From Chloroflexota bacterium (GTDB lineage: Bacteria; Chloroflexota; Dehalococcoidia; UBA2247; RBG-13-53-26): 45,616 nt of DNA. The notes below the pieces were generated by a model. The model worked only from the letters and a program-made list of their open reading frames with translations. It did not search any database and was not told the origin of the DNA. Below are positions 32,026 to 40,815 of the stretch, piece by piece. The stretch covers positions 1-45,616 of the forward strand of contig PUNJ01000039.1 of NCBI GenBank assembly GCA_003551705.1, read 5' to 3'. The translations under genes and the position numbers were made by a program. Each line of letters begins with the position of its first letter. Position 1 is the stretch's first letter.

Positions 32026-32916
32026 ATGTCGGTAGGTCGCGCCATGGTGGTCCACAATCCCTCCTCCGGCGGCGGAGCCAGCAGTGCCAAATGGAACCGT
32101 GCTGCATACTTTCTTGATCGGTCCGGCCTTCGGTATGATTACTCACGTACGGAGGAAGGGCTGCACGCGCAGGAACTGGCCAGGCAAGCTGTTCAAGAGG
32201 GTTATGGCCTGGTGATCGCTGTTGGTGGGGACGGGACCATAAACGAAGTCGTCAACGGGCTGATGGCGGCTGATCCCCGGCCGGACCTGGGAGTAATTGA
32301 TGCCGGGTCTGCGAATGACTTCGCTCATTCCATAGGACTCCCAGGCGACCTCGAAGTAGTCTGCCGGCTTCTGGCTGGCGAGCGCCGCCGGGAAATAGAC
32401 GTAGGGGTTGTGGATGCAGTGACTGCCGGAGGAGAAGCGGTAAGACGTTACTTCGTAAACGTCGCCGGCGCCGGCTTCGATGGCAAATATGTTGAGGAGA
32501 TCCACAAACAGCGGTCCGGGGGGCTGATTGTGTACGCTGGCACGCTAGTCAGGACACTCGCCACCTACCGGGCGAGAAACTTCTTCGCCTGCTTTGACCA
32601 GGAACGTGTAATGTGGCGGGCTCTTACGGTGCTGGTCTGTAATGGCAGGCACATTGCGGCGACTGCCATCAATCCCGATGCCGATATGTCGGACGGGCAG
32701 TTCGAAGTTATGGCAATAGACCTGCCGAAAATGCTTGGCGCCATACCTACATATCTGGGTCTGCCCGCGGGGCTGGTAAGCGCAGGTTACTGGCGGGGCA
32801 AACAAATAAGGCTGGAATCAGACGAGCCCCTACCTGTAGAAGCAGATGGCGAGTTAGTGGGAGAGGTCCCGGCCGAGTTTTGGATTATGCCGAGGGCTCT
32901 CAGGATAGTGGCTTGA
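32026..32916 (+). CDS. Diacylglycerol/lipid kinase family protein (YegS/DagK-like)
   Basis: This family phosphorylates diacylglycerol or related lipids with ATP; some members act on sphingoid or undecaprenol-like substrates. The 296-residue protein has the NPSSGGG motif near 11, the catalytic-domain GGDGT at 67-71, and GSANDFA near 92-98, with Ser where the usual motif has Thr. The later RYFVNVAGAGFDGKYVEEIHK and ADGE segments complete the two-domain fold. The ATG follows AGAAGGGCCGGT and lies 12 bases after thrC, so it may be co-transcribed. Confidence 0.88.
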   Translation: MSVGRAMVVHNPSSGGGASSAKWNRAAYFLDRSGLRYDYSRTEEGLHAQELARQAVQEGYGLVIAVGGDGTINEVVNGLMAADPRPDLGVIDAGSANDFAHSIGLPGDLEVVCRLLAGERRREIDVGVVDAVTAGGEAVRRYFVNVAGAGFDGKYVEEIHKQRSGGLIVYAGTLVRTLATYRARNFFACFDQERVMWRALTVLVCNGRHIAATAINPDADMSDGQFEVMAIDLPKMLGAIPTYLGLPAGLVSAGYWRGKQIRLESDEPLPVEADGELVGEVPAEFWIMPRALRIVA

Positions 32917-32988
32917 TGGAAAGCGAGCAATAGCGCTAGGTACAGCGTCAGGAGAAATGCGCGCCCGGAACGCATGGAAGGGAGACAC

Positions 32989-33558
32989 ATGGTCATTGAT
33001 CGTGCCAAGATCGAGCAGGCAGTGACATCCATCATTGAGGCGATAGGGGATGATCCCAGGAGAGAAGGGCTATTGGGGACCCCGCAACGCATCGCTGAGA
33101 TGTACGAAGAGCTGTTCAGCGGGATGGGCCGGGAACCCAAAGAAGACTTGCTGGTGGGCTTTGAGGAAGGACACCGGGAGATGGTCATTCTCAAGGGCAT
33201 TCCCTTTTACTCCATGTGCGAACATCACCTTCTACCCTTCTATGGCGTGGCCCACGTGGGGTATATACCAAACTCCAATGGTAGAGTGGTCGGCGCCAGC
33301 AAGATTGCCAGGGTCATAGAGACGATCGCCCACCGTCCCCAGCTGCAAGAACGCATGACCACACAGATCGCAGAGGCCATCCTGGAAGCGTTGCAGCCCC
33401 AGGGTGTTGCGGTTGTGATCCAGGCTGAACATCTTTGCATGACCATGAGAGGGATAGAAAAACCCGGCAGCAATATGGTCACTTCGGCCAATAGAGGACT
33501 CTTTCGGGCCAAGCAGGCCACCAGAGCGGAGTTTCTGGCCCTGGTACTTAACAAGTAA
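32989..33558 (+). CDS. folE: GTP cyclohydrolase I
   Basis: FolE opens GTP to dihydroneopterin triphosphate, the first step to folate or to queuosine precursors. The start at 32989 has GGGAGACAC upstream; an ATG 15 bases earlier lacks such a site. The 189-residue protein has the zinc site Cys77, His80 and Cys150 ([12 protein letters not shown] and EHLCMTMRG) and the C-terminal [13 protein letters not shown]. No other folate genes accompany it here, but glyA and thiL are in the window. Convergent mnmE ends 31 bases away. Confidence 0.95.
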   Translation: MVIDRAKIEQAVTSIIEAIGDDPRREGLLGTPQRIAEMYEELFSGMGREPKEDLLVGFEEGHREMVILKGIPFYSMCEHHLLPFYGVAHVGYIPNSNGRVVGASKIARVIETIAHRPQLQERMTTQIAEAILEALQPQGVAVVIQAEHLCMTMRGIEKPGSNMVTSANRGLFRAKQATRAEFLALVLNK

Positions 33559-33595
33559 TGCCGCCGCCGGCGGATGACGGGCGGCTAGCCTACTT
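33553..33595. terminator. Candidate bidirectional terminator between folE and mnmE
   Basis: AAGTA-AT-GCCGCC (33553-33565) can pair with GGCGGC-TAGCC-TACTT (33580-33595) around a GC-rich loop that itself contains a CCGCCGGCGG palindrome. It lies in the 31-base gap between convergent genes and overlaps both ends. No T-run is present, so efficiency is doubtful. Confidence 0.35.
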
Positions 33596-34927
33596 GCCTA
33601 TGCAGAAGCTGCTGAAGATGGTCTCCAGCAGTTCATCGCCCACTGTTTTGCCTGTGATTTCCCCCAAGGCGCTCAGGGCTGACGTCAGATCGATGCTTAT
33701 AAGGTCCTCCGGTACGCCGGATGAGAGGCCGGCCAGCGCCTGGGCCAGGCAATCGCCCACACGTTCCAAGGCTTCTTTATGACGAGGGTTGGATATTAGA
33801 GGGAAATCCGAGGTTACCACGTTTCCCCCCAAGGCCAGCTTGACCAAGGCGGCTTCCAATCCGTCTATGCCCTGATCGCCGAGGGCCGAGGTAGCATGAA
33901 TCTTCCAGAGGATGCCGTCAAGATCAGCACTAAGGGGTAAGTCCGCTTTGTTGGCTGCCGCCAACGCTGGCTTCTCGCCGATGAAGCCCATTATGACATG
34001 GTCTTCCTCCCGCAAGGGCTCGCTTGTATCCAGCACGAGCAGGACCAGATCGGCTTGCTCAATGGCCCGGCGGCTGCGCGCCACACCCAGGGACTCCACG
34101 GGGTCGGTACTATAAGCGATGCCTGCTGTATCGACCAGAATAAAGGGCACCCCCTGCAGGTTGACCACCTCCTCTATGGTGTCCCGGGTCGTCCCGGGTA
34201 CGGGCGTGACGATGGAGCGCTCCTGCCTGAGCAGCCTGTTCAGCAGGCTCGATTTTCCCACATTAGGGCGGCCTACGATGGCCGTGCGCACTCCCTGTCT
34301 AAAAACTGTCCCGGCCCCGGCTGAAGCGATGAGGGTTCGCACTTCCTGCAGGCACTGGTCCAAGTCGCCGGTCATGTCTTGAGGTTCTATGTCATCCTCC
34401 GGGAAGTCTATTCGAGCCGTTATGTAGGCGAGGACAAACATCAGCTTGTCTCGCAGGGTCTTGATGGCGTTGGACAGGCGGCCGTCTAATCCGTGCATGG
34501 CCAGTCTGAGGCTTGCCTCAGTCCGGGCACGGATAACATCCAGGACGGATTCAGCTTGAACCAGGTCTATCCGGCCGTTCATGAAGGCGCGTAGCGTGAA
34601 CTCCCCCGGGTTTGCGAATCTGGCCCCATATCGCAGGGCCAGTTGTAGTGTCCGTTGGAGCGGGATGGGGCCCCCATGGCAGTTGATCTCAACTACGTCC
34701 TCTCTGGTGTACGTGCGAGGAGCGGCCATGTAGGAGGCCAGGACCTCATCCACAACCTCACCTGTTTCGGGATCGAAGACGTAGCCGTGACTTAATCGCC
34801 GGTCCGCCAGCTTTCCCCGGAAGAAGGTGCCGGCTATGGAATGGGCCTCCTCGCCGCTGAGGCGGACGATTCCGATCCCGCCCTCCCCCAGGGAGGTTGA
34901 TATGGCAGCTATGGTATCTTCGTACAT
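33590..34927 (-). CDS. mnmE: tRNA modification GTPase MnmE
   Basis: MnmE with MnmG makes the cmnm5 group on U34 of several tRNAs. The 445-residue protein shows the N-terminal folate-binding domain (1-120, with YEDTIAAISTSLGEGGIGIVRLSG), helical domain, G1 GRPNVGKSS at 219-227, G3 DTAG, G4 NKAD, and the C-terminal FCIGK, whose Cys is catalytic. The start ATG lies nine bases after a TATGAT box and has only GGA as a ribosome-binding site, so the leader may be very short. No mnmG is in the window. Confidence 0.95.
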   Translation of the reverse strand: MYEDTIAAISTSLGEGGIGIVRLSGEEAHSIAGTFFRGKLADRRLSHGYVFDPETGEVVDEVLASYMAAPRTYTREDVVEINCHGGPIPLQRTLQLALRYGARFANPGEFTLRAFMNGRIDLVQAESVLDVIRARTEASLRLAMHGLDGRLSNAIKTLRDKLMFVLAYITARIDFPEDDIEPQDMTGDLDQCLQEVRTLIASAGAGTVFRQGVRTAIVGRPNVGKSSLLNRLLRQERSIVTPVPGTTRDTIEEVVNLQGVPFILVDTAGIAYSTDPVESLGVARSRRAIEQADLVLLVLDTSEPLREEDHVIMGFIGEKPALAAANKADLPLSADLDGILWKIHATSALGDQGIDGLEAALVKLALGGNVVTSDFPLISNPRHKEALERVGDCLAQALAGLSSGVPEDLISIDLTSALSALGEITGKTVGDELLETIFSSFCIGK

Positions 34928-34995
34928 TCCAAAAACATCATAACACGGCGGATGCGGGTTTGCAGTGCATTCAACATCCTATTTCACGGCATGGT

Positions 34996-36198
34996 TCAAG
35001 GCTGATCCATGCCATCACGTAAAGGGGCCAAGGGGGCGGCCTGGTCAGGCTTCACGGCGGACTTGGTGAAATAGAAGAAGGCGACGGTCCCCAGCATGCC
35101 CATGCCCGCACTGAAATAGAAGGCCGATACCATGTCCCACTGGTCTACGACGAGTCCACCCAGCAAGGGGCCGATTGCCATACCGGCGCTCATGGCCATG
35201 TTGAAGAGGCCAAGCGCAGAGCCCATCCCATAGGTCCTGCCTTCCGCGACTGTCATAGCTGAGGAGGCGGGCAACGACAGGGTGCCACCCAGGGCCCCAA
35301 AAAAGGCCAGCCCGAGCAGTGCCCAGAAACTGGGCATGGAGGGCACCAGGGCCAGGAAGGAGATGCTTATGAGGCTCCCAACTACTACCAGGTGTCTTCT
35401 GTTAAAAGAATCGGCAATCCGCCCCGCAAAGACTTGTGAAGTAGAAACCAGGAGCATATAGGTGCTGAGCAGTATGGCTGTTTGCCCAGGGGTCAGCCCC
35501 ATGGAGGAAGCGCAGTAAAGTGGCAGAAAACACATGAAGGCGCTTCTTCCGATGGCATAGACCAGGCGATAACTGAACAGCCCTTTCATGACATCGGACT
35601 GCATCACGGTGACCAGTGATGGGCTTGCCTGGCGGGGACTGCTCCTGTCCGTCTTGCTTTCGGGGAGGAGCAAGAAGGCTAGCAGAAAAGCTACCGCGTT
35701 CAGTCCTCCCATTGCAAGGAAAGCGGCGTCCATGCTGAATGCATCGGTCAAGAGTCCGCCAAGCAAGGGGCCCATGGCGAAACCGGTGAAAAATGAGGAG
35801 TTGAAATAGCCCATCCATTTGCCCTCTGACCCTCCTGGTGACATGTCGCCCACGTAGGCTTGGGCAATTGGCACAATCATGGCTGAAGCGAAGCCGTGCA
35901 GGAAGCGTATCAAGGTAAGTTCGCCTATAGTGTTTGCCCATAGATAACCCAGAGAGATAATGGTGTAGACCAGCAGTCCGCTGCATATGAAGCGTCGCCG
36001 TCCCCGCCTGTCAGATATTTTGCCGAATAAGGGCATGAAGAGGGCCCGGGAAATGGAAAAGCCGGCGAAAATGATGCCCAGCCAGAGCCCCGATGCCCCC
36101 AGGGAATCGGCGTAGAGGGGCAGCAAGGGAGCGATAATGCCGACTCCTAACACTGAGGAAAAGGTCGAGATAGCCAGAATGGGAAAGACTTTATTCAT
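34996..36198 (-). CDS. Major facilitator superfamily transporter
   Basis: The 400-residue protein (start at the ATG MNKVFPIL; the 15 upstream codons from a TTG are discounted) has twelve hydrophobic segments in two halves. After the first helix LPLYADSLGAS leads to the conserved loop FGKISDRRGRR (about 60-70) between helices 2 and 3, and the second half repeats it with FAGRIADSFNRRH. The pattern is that of the multidrug-type drug:H+ antiporters, with RxxDRxGRR. Substrate cannot be told. A terminator for the preceding greA-like gene lies between them, so it may have its own promoter, which I could not identify. Confidence 0.87.
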   Translation of the reverse strand: MNKVFPILAISTFSSVLGVGIIAPLLPLYADSLGASGLWLGIIFAGFSISRALFMPLFGKISDRRGRRRFICSGLLVYTIISLGYLWANTIGELTLIRFLHGFASAMIVPIAQAYVGDMSPGGSEGKWMGYFNSSFFTGFAMGPLLGGLLTDAFSMDAAFLAMGGLNAVAFLLAFLLLPESKTDRSSPRQASPSLVTVMQSDVMKGLFSYRLVYAIGRSAFMCFLPLYCASSMGLTPGQTAILLSTYMLLVSTSQVFAGRIADSFNRRHLVVVGSLISISFLALVPSMPSFWALLGLAFFGALGGTLSLPASSAMTVAEGRTYGMGSALGLFNMAMSAGMAIGPLLGGLVVDQWDMVSAFYFSAGMGMLGTVAFFYFTKSAVKPDQAAPLAPLRDGMDQP

Positions 36199-36247
36199 TA
36201 ACTTGTGACCCCCGGGCAACCTGGGAGGGGTATTCGAATACAAAACA

Positions 36248-36285
36248 AGAGTCGCTCTTAACCCCGGCGAGCTAAGAGCGACTCT
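36248..36285 (-). terminator. Intrinsic terminator of the GreA-fusion gene
   Basis: A perfect 13-bp stem (AGAGTCGCTCTTA / TAAGAGCGACTCT) closes on a 12-base loop. Read on the minus strand it is followed by TGTTTTG. It lies about 45 bases after the stop codon of the GreA-fusion gene. Confidence 0.75.
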
Positions 36286-36328
36286 GAAGGAGGATGTGAG
36301 CCATATTGCTCACTCAAGCAATGTCTAT

Positions 36329-37120
36329 TTACTCCACGCTGTCAATTTGGTAGTGCAACTCCCCTGCGGGAACGACAACCTTGACCTGATTCCCCTGGCG
36401 CTGGTTCAACAGCGCTTTGCCAATAGGCGAGACTATCGAAATCTTGCTCTTGTTCGGGTCAGACTCGTTCCTGGTGACGAGTGTATAAGTTATCTTGTCC
36501 CCCGATGTAATATCTTGCAAGGTAACTTTGCTTCCCAATCTGACGATGGCCTCTTCTGAGGCTTCCTCTGTTTGTACCAGGACGCCCGTAGCCATGGCTG
36601 TCTGAATACTTCTGATTCTCGCTTCAATCTGGTCCCGCTGCTCTCTGGCAGCTTGCAGGGGTGCATTTTCCCTGAAGTCTTTGTCGGCAGCGGCCCGGCG
36701 TAGGTCCTGGGCGATATGGTACCTATCCTCCTCCAAACTTGCCAGTTGGGTCTTCAACTTCTCATAGTCTTCCGGCGTGAGCACCGTCTCTTGCTTGACT
36801 GCCGCCCTGCTCCGAGCTTTTACCGGGGCCTTCTTGGCTCTAAGATGGGTTGCCAGACCGACCTTGATGTATTTTTCCTTCTTCAAGTAGACGAAGAATT
36901 CCTTTAGAGGCTCGAGCCTCTTTTGCGCATCTCCGGTGGACTTAGTTATCCATGCGCCATACGTCTCGATCTCCAAGGGGGATATCTTGTTAACAGGACG
37001 ATCTTTACCGTACCAGAGTAAAAACTTATTCAGTTCCTGTTGCTTCACCTTGCTTTCCTCGGGAGGTAAAGAAGTGAGGAAATTAAGGACCGCTTCTCCA
37101 AGGCTCAAATTCTTATCCAT
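36329..37120 (-). CDS. GreA/GreB-family elongation factor fused to an N-terminal helical domain
   Basis: GreA rescues stalled RNA polymerase by stimulating transcript cleavage with acidic residues at the tip of a coiled coil. Here the GreA part spans about 112-263: TPEDYEKLKTQLASLEED starts the coiled coil, the tip DKDFRENAPLQAAREQ keeps Asp148 and Glu151, and the C-terminal domain has SGDKITYTLV and SPIGKALLNQRQGNQVKVVVPAG. The first 105 residues are extra. They read as an all-helical unit (LGEAVLNFLTSLP, QQELNKFLLWYGKDRPVNKISPLEIETYGAWI, RLEPLKEFFVYLKKEKY) that resembles the SAM-like N-terminal domain of tyrosine recombinases. The RBS AAAGGATAA precedes the ATG. The gene ends in a strong terminator. 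Confidence 0.87.
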   Translation of the reverse strand: MDKNLSLGEAVLNFLTSLPPEESKVKQQELNKFLLWYGKDRPVNKISPLEIETYGAWITKSTGDAQKRLEPLKEFFVYLKKEKYIKVGLATHLRAKKAPVKARSRAAVKQETVLTPEDYEKLKTQLASLEEDRYHIAQDLRRAAADKDFRENAPLQAAREQRDQIEARIRSIQTAMATGVLVQTEEASEEAIVRLGSKVTLQDITSGDKITYTLVTRNESDPNKSKISIVSPIGKALLNQRQGNQVKVVVPAGELHYQIDSVE

Positions 37121-37161
37121 TTATCCTTTGTAGGAATATTTTATCACAAAGACCTCGATTC

Positions 37162-37896
37162 TTACCAGCCGGAACTCAAGCGGTCTGCCAAGCGATGAGG
37201 AAGGCCGGCCAGTAACATCCTTCTTTGTGTTTCCCGGACATCATAGTCTACACGATAGAGATCAAGAATGCCGGTATCTGTATCCAAGACCGCAAAAGCA
37301 GACCTGGGATCCCCGTCTCTCGGTTGACCGACACTGCCGCAGTTGATTATCAACCGGTCCTTGTAGTTCTTCAATGCCAGCTTCGCCGGCGGTTTTCGCA
37401 GCTTGCCGTCGGGGCGCTTAGTCGTATCGAATAGCAAAGGTATATGAGAATGGCCGATCAGGCAGAAAGCTGTGTCGAAGAAGGCAAAGTTATCGGCTGC
37501 GGTTTCTATCGACAGGATGTACTCCCAGATAGGGTCACGCGGGCTTCCGTGCACCAGTGTGTAATCTCCCTCTTGCAGGCTCAAGGGAAGGGAGTCAAGG
37601 AAGGCTGTCTCTGGCGGACCCAGCTGCTGTTGTGTCCACCTGGCTGCGGCTGCCGCCTCGGGATTGAACCAGGTAATGTCCATTTTCCCAATGGCCGCCC
37701 AATCGTGATTGCCCGCAACACACACGTGGGGTTGGGACCGGAGCAGGGCTACACAGTCGACCGGGTCGGGGCCGTATCCTACTATGTCTCCAAGACACCA
37801 TATTTCGTCATAGCCCCCCAGTCCCTTTGCGTGCTCCAGGACGGCCTCGAAGGCTATGAGGTTTGAATGGATATCCCCAAGGACTACGCATCTCAT
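37162..37896 (-). CDS. Calcineurin-like metallophosphoesterase (YfcE/MJ0936 type)
   Basis: The 244-residue protein has the two-metal phosphoesterase set: GDIHSN (7-12), GDIVGYGPDP (about 36-45), GNHDW (about 61-65), VHGSPRD (about 112-118) and GHSH (about 146-149). Relatives cleave phosphodiesters or phosphomonoesters. The start is the ATG at 37896; the frame runs open far upstream but overlaps thiL on the other strand, and only this ATG gives the family's MRCVVLGDIHSN start. No Shine-Dalgarno was seen. It is divergent from thiL. Confidence 0.9.
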   Translation of the reverse strand: MRCVVLGDIHSNLIAFEAVLEHAKGLGGYDEIWCLGDIVGYGPDPVDCVALLRSQPHVCVAGNHDWAAIGKMDITWFNPEAAAAARWTQQQLGPPETAFLDSLPLSLQEGDYTLVHGSPRDPIWEYILSIETAADNFAFFDTAFCLIGHSHIPLLFDTTKRPDGKLRKPPAKLALKNYKDRLIINCGSVGQPRDGDPRSAFAVLDTDTGILDLYRVDYDVRETQRRMLLAGLPHRLADRLSSGW

Positions 37897-37969
37897 GTAA
37901 GGCAAAACCCAGGTGAAATATAGCAGGTTTTCCAAGTTATGGCCATGGCTGACCATAACCATCCCGAAA

Positions 37970-37998
37970 TTGAGATGGACTGCCAATTCCCCTATAAT
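37970..37998 (+). promoter_or_regulatory. thiL promoter ending at the start codon
   Basis: TTGAGA (37970-37975) and consensus TATAAT (37993-37998) are exactly 17 bases apart, five of six and six of six matches. Six bases later comes the GTG at 38005, at the expected transcript start itself. Confidence 0.7.
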
Positions 37999-38004
37999 CA
38001 GCCC

Positions 38005-39003
38005 GTGAAGGTATCGGAACTGGGCGAATTCCATCTCATAGACAGGCTTGCCCGGGCTGCGGGCGCCGGCTTCACGTCCCCTGATGTCGTTATGGGACCG
38101 GGAGACGATGCGGCTGCCTGGCGCACCCATGACTCCGTCCTGCTTGGTACCACGGACACCCTTGTCCAGGAGGTCCACTTCTCCGAGCATGCTTCGTGGA
38201 GGCAGATCGGCTGGAAAGCACTGGCGGTCAATTTGAGCGACATTGCCGCCATGGGAGGCACGCCGCAGTACGCCCTGGTGTCCCTGTCGCTCCCGGGAGA
38301 GGCCATGGTAGAGGATATGGTCGAACTCGCCCTGGGCTTTGGCGAACTCGCCTCCCGCCATAACGTTTACCTGCTGGGCGGAAATATCAGCAGGGCCCCG
38401 ATCGTTGTCATAAATATCGCCGTTATCGGTGCCGCCCATCCGGCGGGCATACTGACAAGGAAGGGAGCACGACCCGGGGACAAGATAGCGATCACCGGCT
38501 GGCTGGGTTCTTCGGCTGCCGGCCTGAGGATTCTATCGGAAGGTCTGTCCCTGGCATCGGAGCAAGCCGCCCCGCTCAAAAAGTCACACCTCGAGCCTGA
38601 ACCGAGGATCAAGGAGGGCCAGGTACTGGCTAGTTGCGGTGTACAGGCAGGAATTGACATAAGTGACGGCCTGGCTGCAGACCTGGAACATGTATGCGCA
38701 GCCAGTGGTACGGGTGCTACGGTCTATGTGGACCGGCTTCCTGTAAGGCAGGAGGCTAGAGCGGCTTTCCCGTCCGACTACCTGGACCTGGCCCTGGGCG
38801 GTGGCGAGGACTATGAACTCCTCTTCACCGCCAGGGAGGTTGTCGTCGAGGAAGCAATCAAACACCTGGGCCGGTCGGGCTCCTGTCCTGTAAGCATCAT
38901 AGGTGAGGTAACGCCTGGGCCCGAACTGAAGTTTATTGATGACAAAGGCAATCCTTACCGGGGCAGCGCCCGCGGTTGGGACCATTTTTCGAAAGGGGGT
39001 TGA
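38005..39003 (+). CDS. thiL: Thiamine-monophosphate kinase
   Basis: ThiL phosphorylates thiamine monophosphate to the active diphosphate. The GTG start at 38005 is chosen because the family begins [14 protein letters not shown] and because the promoter occupies the bases just upstream; an ATG 66 bases earlier would include it. The 332-residue product has GPGDDAAAW, the [11 protein letters not shown] metal-binding segment, [23 protein letters not shown] and [10 protein letters not shown], all diagnostic. Translation is probably leaderless. ndk follows with one base between. Confidence 0.94.
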   Translation: MKVSELGEFHLIDRLARAAGAGFTSPDVVMGPGDDAAAWRTHDSVLLGTTDTLVQEVHFSEHASWRQIGWKALAVNLSDIAAMGGTPQYALVSLSLPGEAMVEDMVELALGFGELASRHNVYLLGGNISRAPIVVINIAVIGAAHPAGILTRKGARPGDKIAITGWLGSSAAGLRILSEGLSLASEQAAPLKKSHLEPEPRIKEGQVLASCGVQAGIDISDGLAADLEHVCAASGTGATVYVDRLPVRQEARAAFPSDYLDLALGGGEDYELLFTAREVVVEEAIKHLGRSGSCPVSIIGEVTPGPELKFIDDKGNPYRGSARGWDHFSKGG

Positions 39004-39004
39004 T

Positions 39005-39430
39005 GTGCAAAGGACCCTAGTCTTGGTGAAACCTGACGGAGTGAAGCGTGGATTATCAGGAGAGATACTATCCCGCTTCGAGAGAAGAGGACTGCGGATA
39101 GCGGCCCTGAAAATGGTCTGGATGGACAAGGCATTGGCCGAGCGCCATTATGCCGTTCATCGCGAGAAGCCATTCTTCGCTTCGCTGGTCACTTTTATTA
39201 CCTCCGGCCCTGTTATGGCCGCGGTAATTGAGGGACGGGAGGCGGTCGATGTGGTGAGGCGCATGATGGGCGAGACGGACCCTATCAAGTCCGCCCCGGG
39301 CACCATCAGGGGAGACTTCGGTATGGAACTCGAGGAGAATCTGGTCCACGGTTCGGACTCTGTTGACAATGCTCGACAGGAGATTGCCAACTTCTTCCAA
39401 GATGGGGAAATAATCGCACAGAAAGACTAG
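39005..39430 (+). CDS. ndk: Nucleoside diphosphate kinase
   Basis: Ndk passes phosphate from ATP to other nucleoside diphosphates through a phospho-His. The start is the GTG at 39005, with AAAGGGGG upstream; a longer frame from 38936 overlaps thiL. The 141-residue protein has [15 protein letters not shown] at the start and the active-site His115 in [12 protein letters not shown]. Length is normal. It is probably translated together with thiL. Confidence 0.95.
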   Translation: MQRTLVLVKPDGVKRGLSGEILSRFERRGLRIAALKMVWMDKALAERHYAVHREKPFFASLVTFITSGPVMAAVIEGREAVDVVRRMMGETDPIKSAPGTIRGDFGMELEENLVHGSDSVDNARQEIANFFQDGEIIAQKD

Positions 39431-39439
39431 GTACAGGTT

Positions 39440-40222
39440 ATGAGGGACATGTCAGATTACAAGGCCCTGGACAGGCCGGAAATGGTGCAGTTCGTTTTCT
39501 ATCCCAGGAAGGACTACACCAGCCCGCCGCGTGGCGCCATCGATCATCGTATCAAGGTTGATGAGGGGGTGCACATATCCTGCCGCTTCTATCCCCGCAG
39601 TATCAAGTCGCCCACCATCCTGTTCTTCCATGGCAACGGTGAAGTGGTCTACGATTACGACTTCATAGCGCCCATCTATAACAGCAAGGATATCAATCTG
39701 TTTGTCGCCGACTACCGGGGTTACGGCATGAGCGACGGCAGCCCGAACTTCAGTTGTATGGTGGCGGACTCGGCCGTCATATTTGAGGAGTTCTGTGCCT
39801 TTCTGGATAGGGGGGACTACAACGGAAAGATTTTTCCCATGGGCAGGTCTCTGGGAAGCATCTCGGCCATAGAATTGGCTGTGGCCTATCAAGACGATAT
39901 AGACGGCTTGATTGTAGAGAGTGGGTTTGCCAGTACCCCACGCCTCATGCAGAGACTCGGTTTTCCGCCGCAGGCCCTCGGCATAAAGGACTTCGGTTTT
40001 CCCAACTTGACCAGGATCAAGTCCGTGACCTCGCCCACGCTAATCCTGCACGGGGAGCGTGACAGCCTTATACCGCTGGAGGAAGGCATAGATCTCTATG
40101 AGAATGTAGCCACAGAGGAGCGGCGATTGGTAGTTATTCCGGGGGCGGACCATAACGATATCATGGTCCGGGACATTGATCTCTACATGGGATCTATCGA
40201 AGAGCTGGTTTTCGCGCAGTAG
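39440..40222 (+). CDS. Alpha/beta hydrolase
   Basis: The 260-residue protein has the fold's core: oxyanion HGNG (64-67), nucleophile Ser137 in GRSLGS, Asp208 in GERDSL and His238 in GADHND, so a full catalytic triad. It most resembles the BEM46/FrsA-like serine hydrolases with a FFHGNGE start. There is no signal peptide. It lies nine bases after ndk; the ATG has AGGT upstream. Substrate is unknown. Confidence 0.88.
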   Translation: MRDMSDYKALDRPEMVQFVFYPRKDYTSPPRGAIDHRIKVDEGVHISCRFYPRSIKSPTILFFHGNGEVVYDYDFIAPIYNSKDINLFVADYRGYGMSDGSPNFSCMVADSAVIFEEFCAFLDRGDYNGKIFPMGRSLGSISAIELAVAYQDDIDGLIVESGFASTPRLMQRLGFPPQALGIKDFGFPNLTRIKSVTSPTLILHGERDSLIPLEEGIDLYENVATEERRLVVIPGADHNDIMVRDIDLYMGSIEELVFAQ

Positions 40223-40250
40223 GCGTGCCCATGGGCAGGGGGCGTTGGGA

Positions 40251-40454
40251 TCAAGCCGGAGGCCTGGTCCCCGGATCGTGAGTGTTTGTATCTGTGCTCC
40301 GTCCGGTCCGGCGAGCATTTCCGGCAGCCTTCTTATTACGTGCTTTCTTTATTGCCGCATAGATACCGCCGGGATTCAGGAACCAGAGAACGGCAACGGG
40401 AAGAAGAATGACGGGGATAGCCAGTATAATCAGGGCTATGAAATTCCATTCCAT
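40251..40454 (-). CDS. Small membrane protein (67 aa)
   Basis: The start is the ATG at 40454, with GGGGGC seven bases upstream. The product has one strong membrane segment (about 3-27, MEWNFIALIILAIPVILLPV and beyond), a FLNPGGIYAAIKKARNKK junction, and a Ser/Thr/Arg-rich tail. It has a consensus promoter about 110 bases upstream, so it is likely a real gene. Its family is unknown; comparable one-helix peptides occur in Dehalococcoidia, as far as I recall. Confidence 0.6.
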   Translation of the reverse strand: MEWNFIALIILAIPVILLPVAVLWFLNPGGIYAAIKKARNKKAAGNARRTGRSTDTNTHDPGTRPPA

Positions 40455-40815
40455 TGCCATGCCCCCTGTAAGCACTGGGAGGCCTTCCCGTGCCGGGTGC
40501 GCAGAGTGGAGATCACTCCAGGGCTCGACAGTGCTGTGGTCGCTCCCTCGCACAGGAGGTCTCTCTATACTCTGAGTCTATACGATTGTCAAACGGACTG
40601 GCGTCCGCAGGATTACCCGGTCCATGATGCCGCAAACTGCCGCTTTCGACCTCCTGCGACAGCGGAAGCGCGTATTATTGAAAGCGCTTTGACGTGACGA
40701 GGTCTCGGTGGGGCATCCAGGACTGAGTCCCTGCCTCCCGCCCAGGATGGGGTGCAGGAATCCAGACTCCTCCCACTCTCCACCCGGCAGAATGTCGTTG
40801 TGGGGCTGCCCTGGC
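40455..40815. other. 361-base gap between the small membrane protein and the M20 peptidase
   Basis: The part next to the small gene holds its promoter and a leader of about 100 bases. Between 40593 and 40815 I see nothing coding: the open frames there have no recognisable pattern. A GGACTGAGTCC palindrome lies near 40719-40729. It is the 3' flank of the M20 gene; no terminator is clear. Confidence 0.4.
40564..40592 (-). promoter_or_regulatory. Consensus promoter of the small membrane protein
   Basis: On the minus strand TTGACA (40592-40587, perfect match) and TATAGA (40569-40564, four of six) are 17 bases apart. The leader to the ATG at 40454 is about 100 bases. Confidence 0.6.

Noticed and set aside
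37897-38439. N-terminal extension of the phosphoesterase
   Set aside because: It is antisense to thiL and lacks similarity; the family starts at the ATG at 37896.
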